In this document: positions 21,439 to 21,672 of the stretch, piece after piece
Numbering within the stretch: the stretch's first letter is position 1
Layout: every line of letters starts with the position of its first letter
Source: an uncultured Collinsella sp.
Lineage (GTDB): Bacteria > Actinomycetota > Coriobacteriia > Coriobacteriales > Coriobacteriaceae
Length of the DNA: 21,672 bases
NCBI GenBank assembly: GCA_902461085.1
Contig: CABPWH010000035.1
Location: 1 to 21,672 of the forward strand
Reading direction: 5' to 3'
Notes under the pieces: model-generated
Seen by the model: only the letters and a program-made list of their open reading frames with translations
Told to the model about the DNA's origin: nothing
Database searches by the model: none
Position numbers and translations under genes: made by a program

Positions 21439-21672
21439 AAAAGTTAGTCTCCTCTCAATAACGAGCCGAGACGGCTACAAAAGAAGCGCTCCAGGTCGCA
21501 AACGCACCCAGCCGCCAGAACAGTCCAACAAAAACAAATATACCCAAAACCAAAGAAAGAGCCGCAATAAAAGCAGCTCCCTCTCAACAAAGACTATCAG
21601 CGAAGACGCCCCTCCCTGGCCCGACGGCACCCGGGCGAGACAAGCAGCGTCAACGTAGTCCCCGGGGCGCCC
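21439..21672. other. Upstream region of fmt with no supportable gene
   Basis: In these 234 bases the minus strand has one frame open from the window edge for about 65 codons, but the peptide matches nothing I recognise. A possible -10 TATATT (21537-21542, minus strand) is preceded by TTGCGG at a long 19-base spacing, so a promoter for fmt may lie here. The 3' end of an upstream gene cannot be excluded near the edge. Confidence 0.3.

Overview
The window looks like chromosomal DNA of a high-GC gut actinobacterium of the class Coriobacteriia, most likely Collinsella. This is inferred from codon use, from the combination of a LoaP-headed polysaccharide operon with a full glgB-glgP-glgC-glgD-glgA cluster, and from lysine/alanine-rich protein tails. 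No taxonomic marker gene was tested.

Left part (1-3540, minus strand): the start of a surface-polysaccharide operon. Its transcription order is a long structured leader, loaP (specialised NusG-type antiterminator), a monotopic sugar-phosphate transferase that primes synthesis, a Cps2T-like rhamnosyltransferase, and rfbA (dTDP-rhamnose synthesis, cut by the window edge). The genes are tightly coupled. The leader holds a 19-bp interrupted hairpin, a second hairpin just before loaP, and four exact 11-bp tandem repeats that resemble actinobacterial PHO boxes.

Middle left (3750-5390, minus strand): tRNA-Ala(GGC) with its own promoter and strong terminator, then a two-gene unit of a HAD phosphatase and thiamine pyrophosphokinase. 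The promoter of that unit sits inside a perfect TGGTAAAACT inverted repeat, a likely repressor operator.

Centre (5389-18650, plus strand): a complete glycogen cluster. GlgC with its inactive-looking partner GlgD makes ADP-glucose, GlgA elongates, GlgB branches, GlgP phosphorolyses, and a GH13-GH77 fusion debranches and transfers maltodextrins. The last gene is separated by a terminator-like hairpin and has its own possible promoter. GlgA carries a histone-H1-like tail of about 255 residues and GlgB one of about 78, which is unusual for glycogen enzymes. Each short intergenic gap between glgB and glgA, except the glgC-glgD junction, contains an RNA hairpin.

Right part (18720-21672): a small FmdB-type zinc ribbon gene with a strong terminator, a large inverted-repeat element, and the convergent fmt-rsmB pair for initiator tRNA formylation and 16S rRNA methylation. 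The last 234 bases hold no gene I can support.
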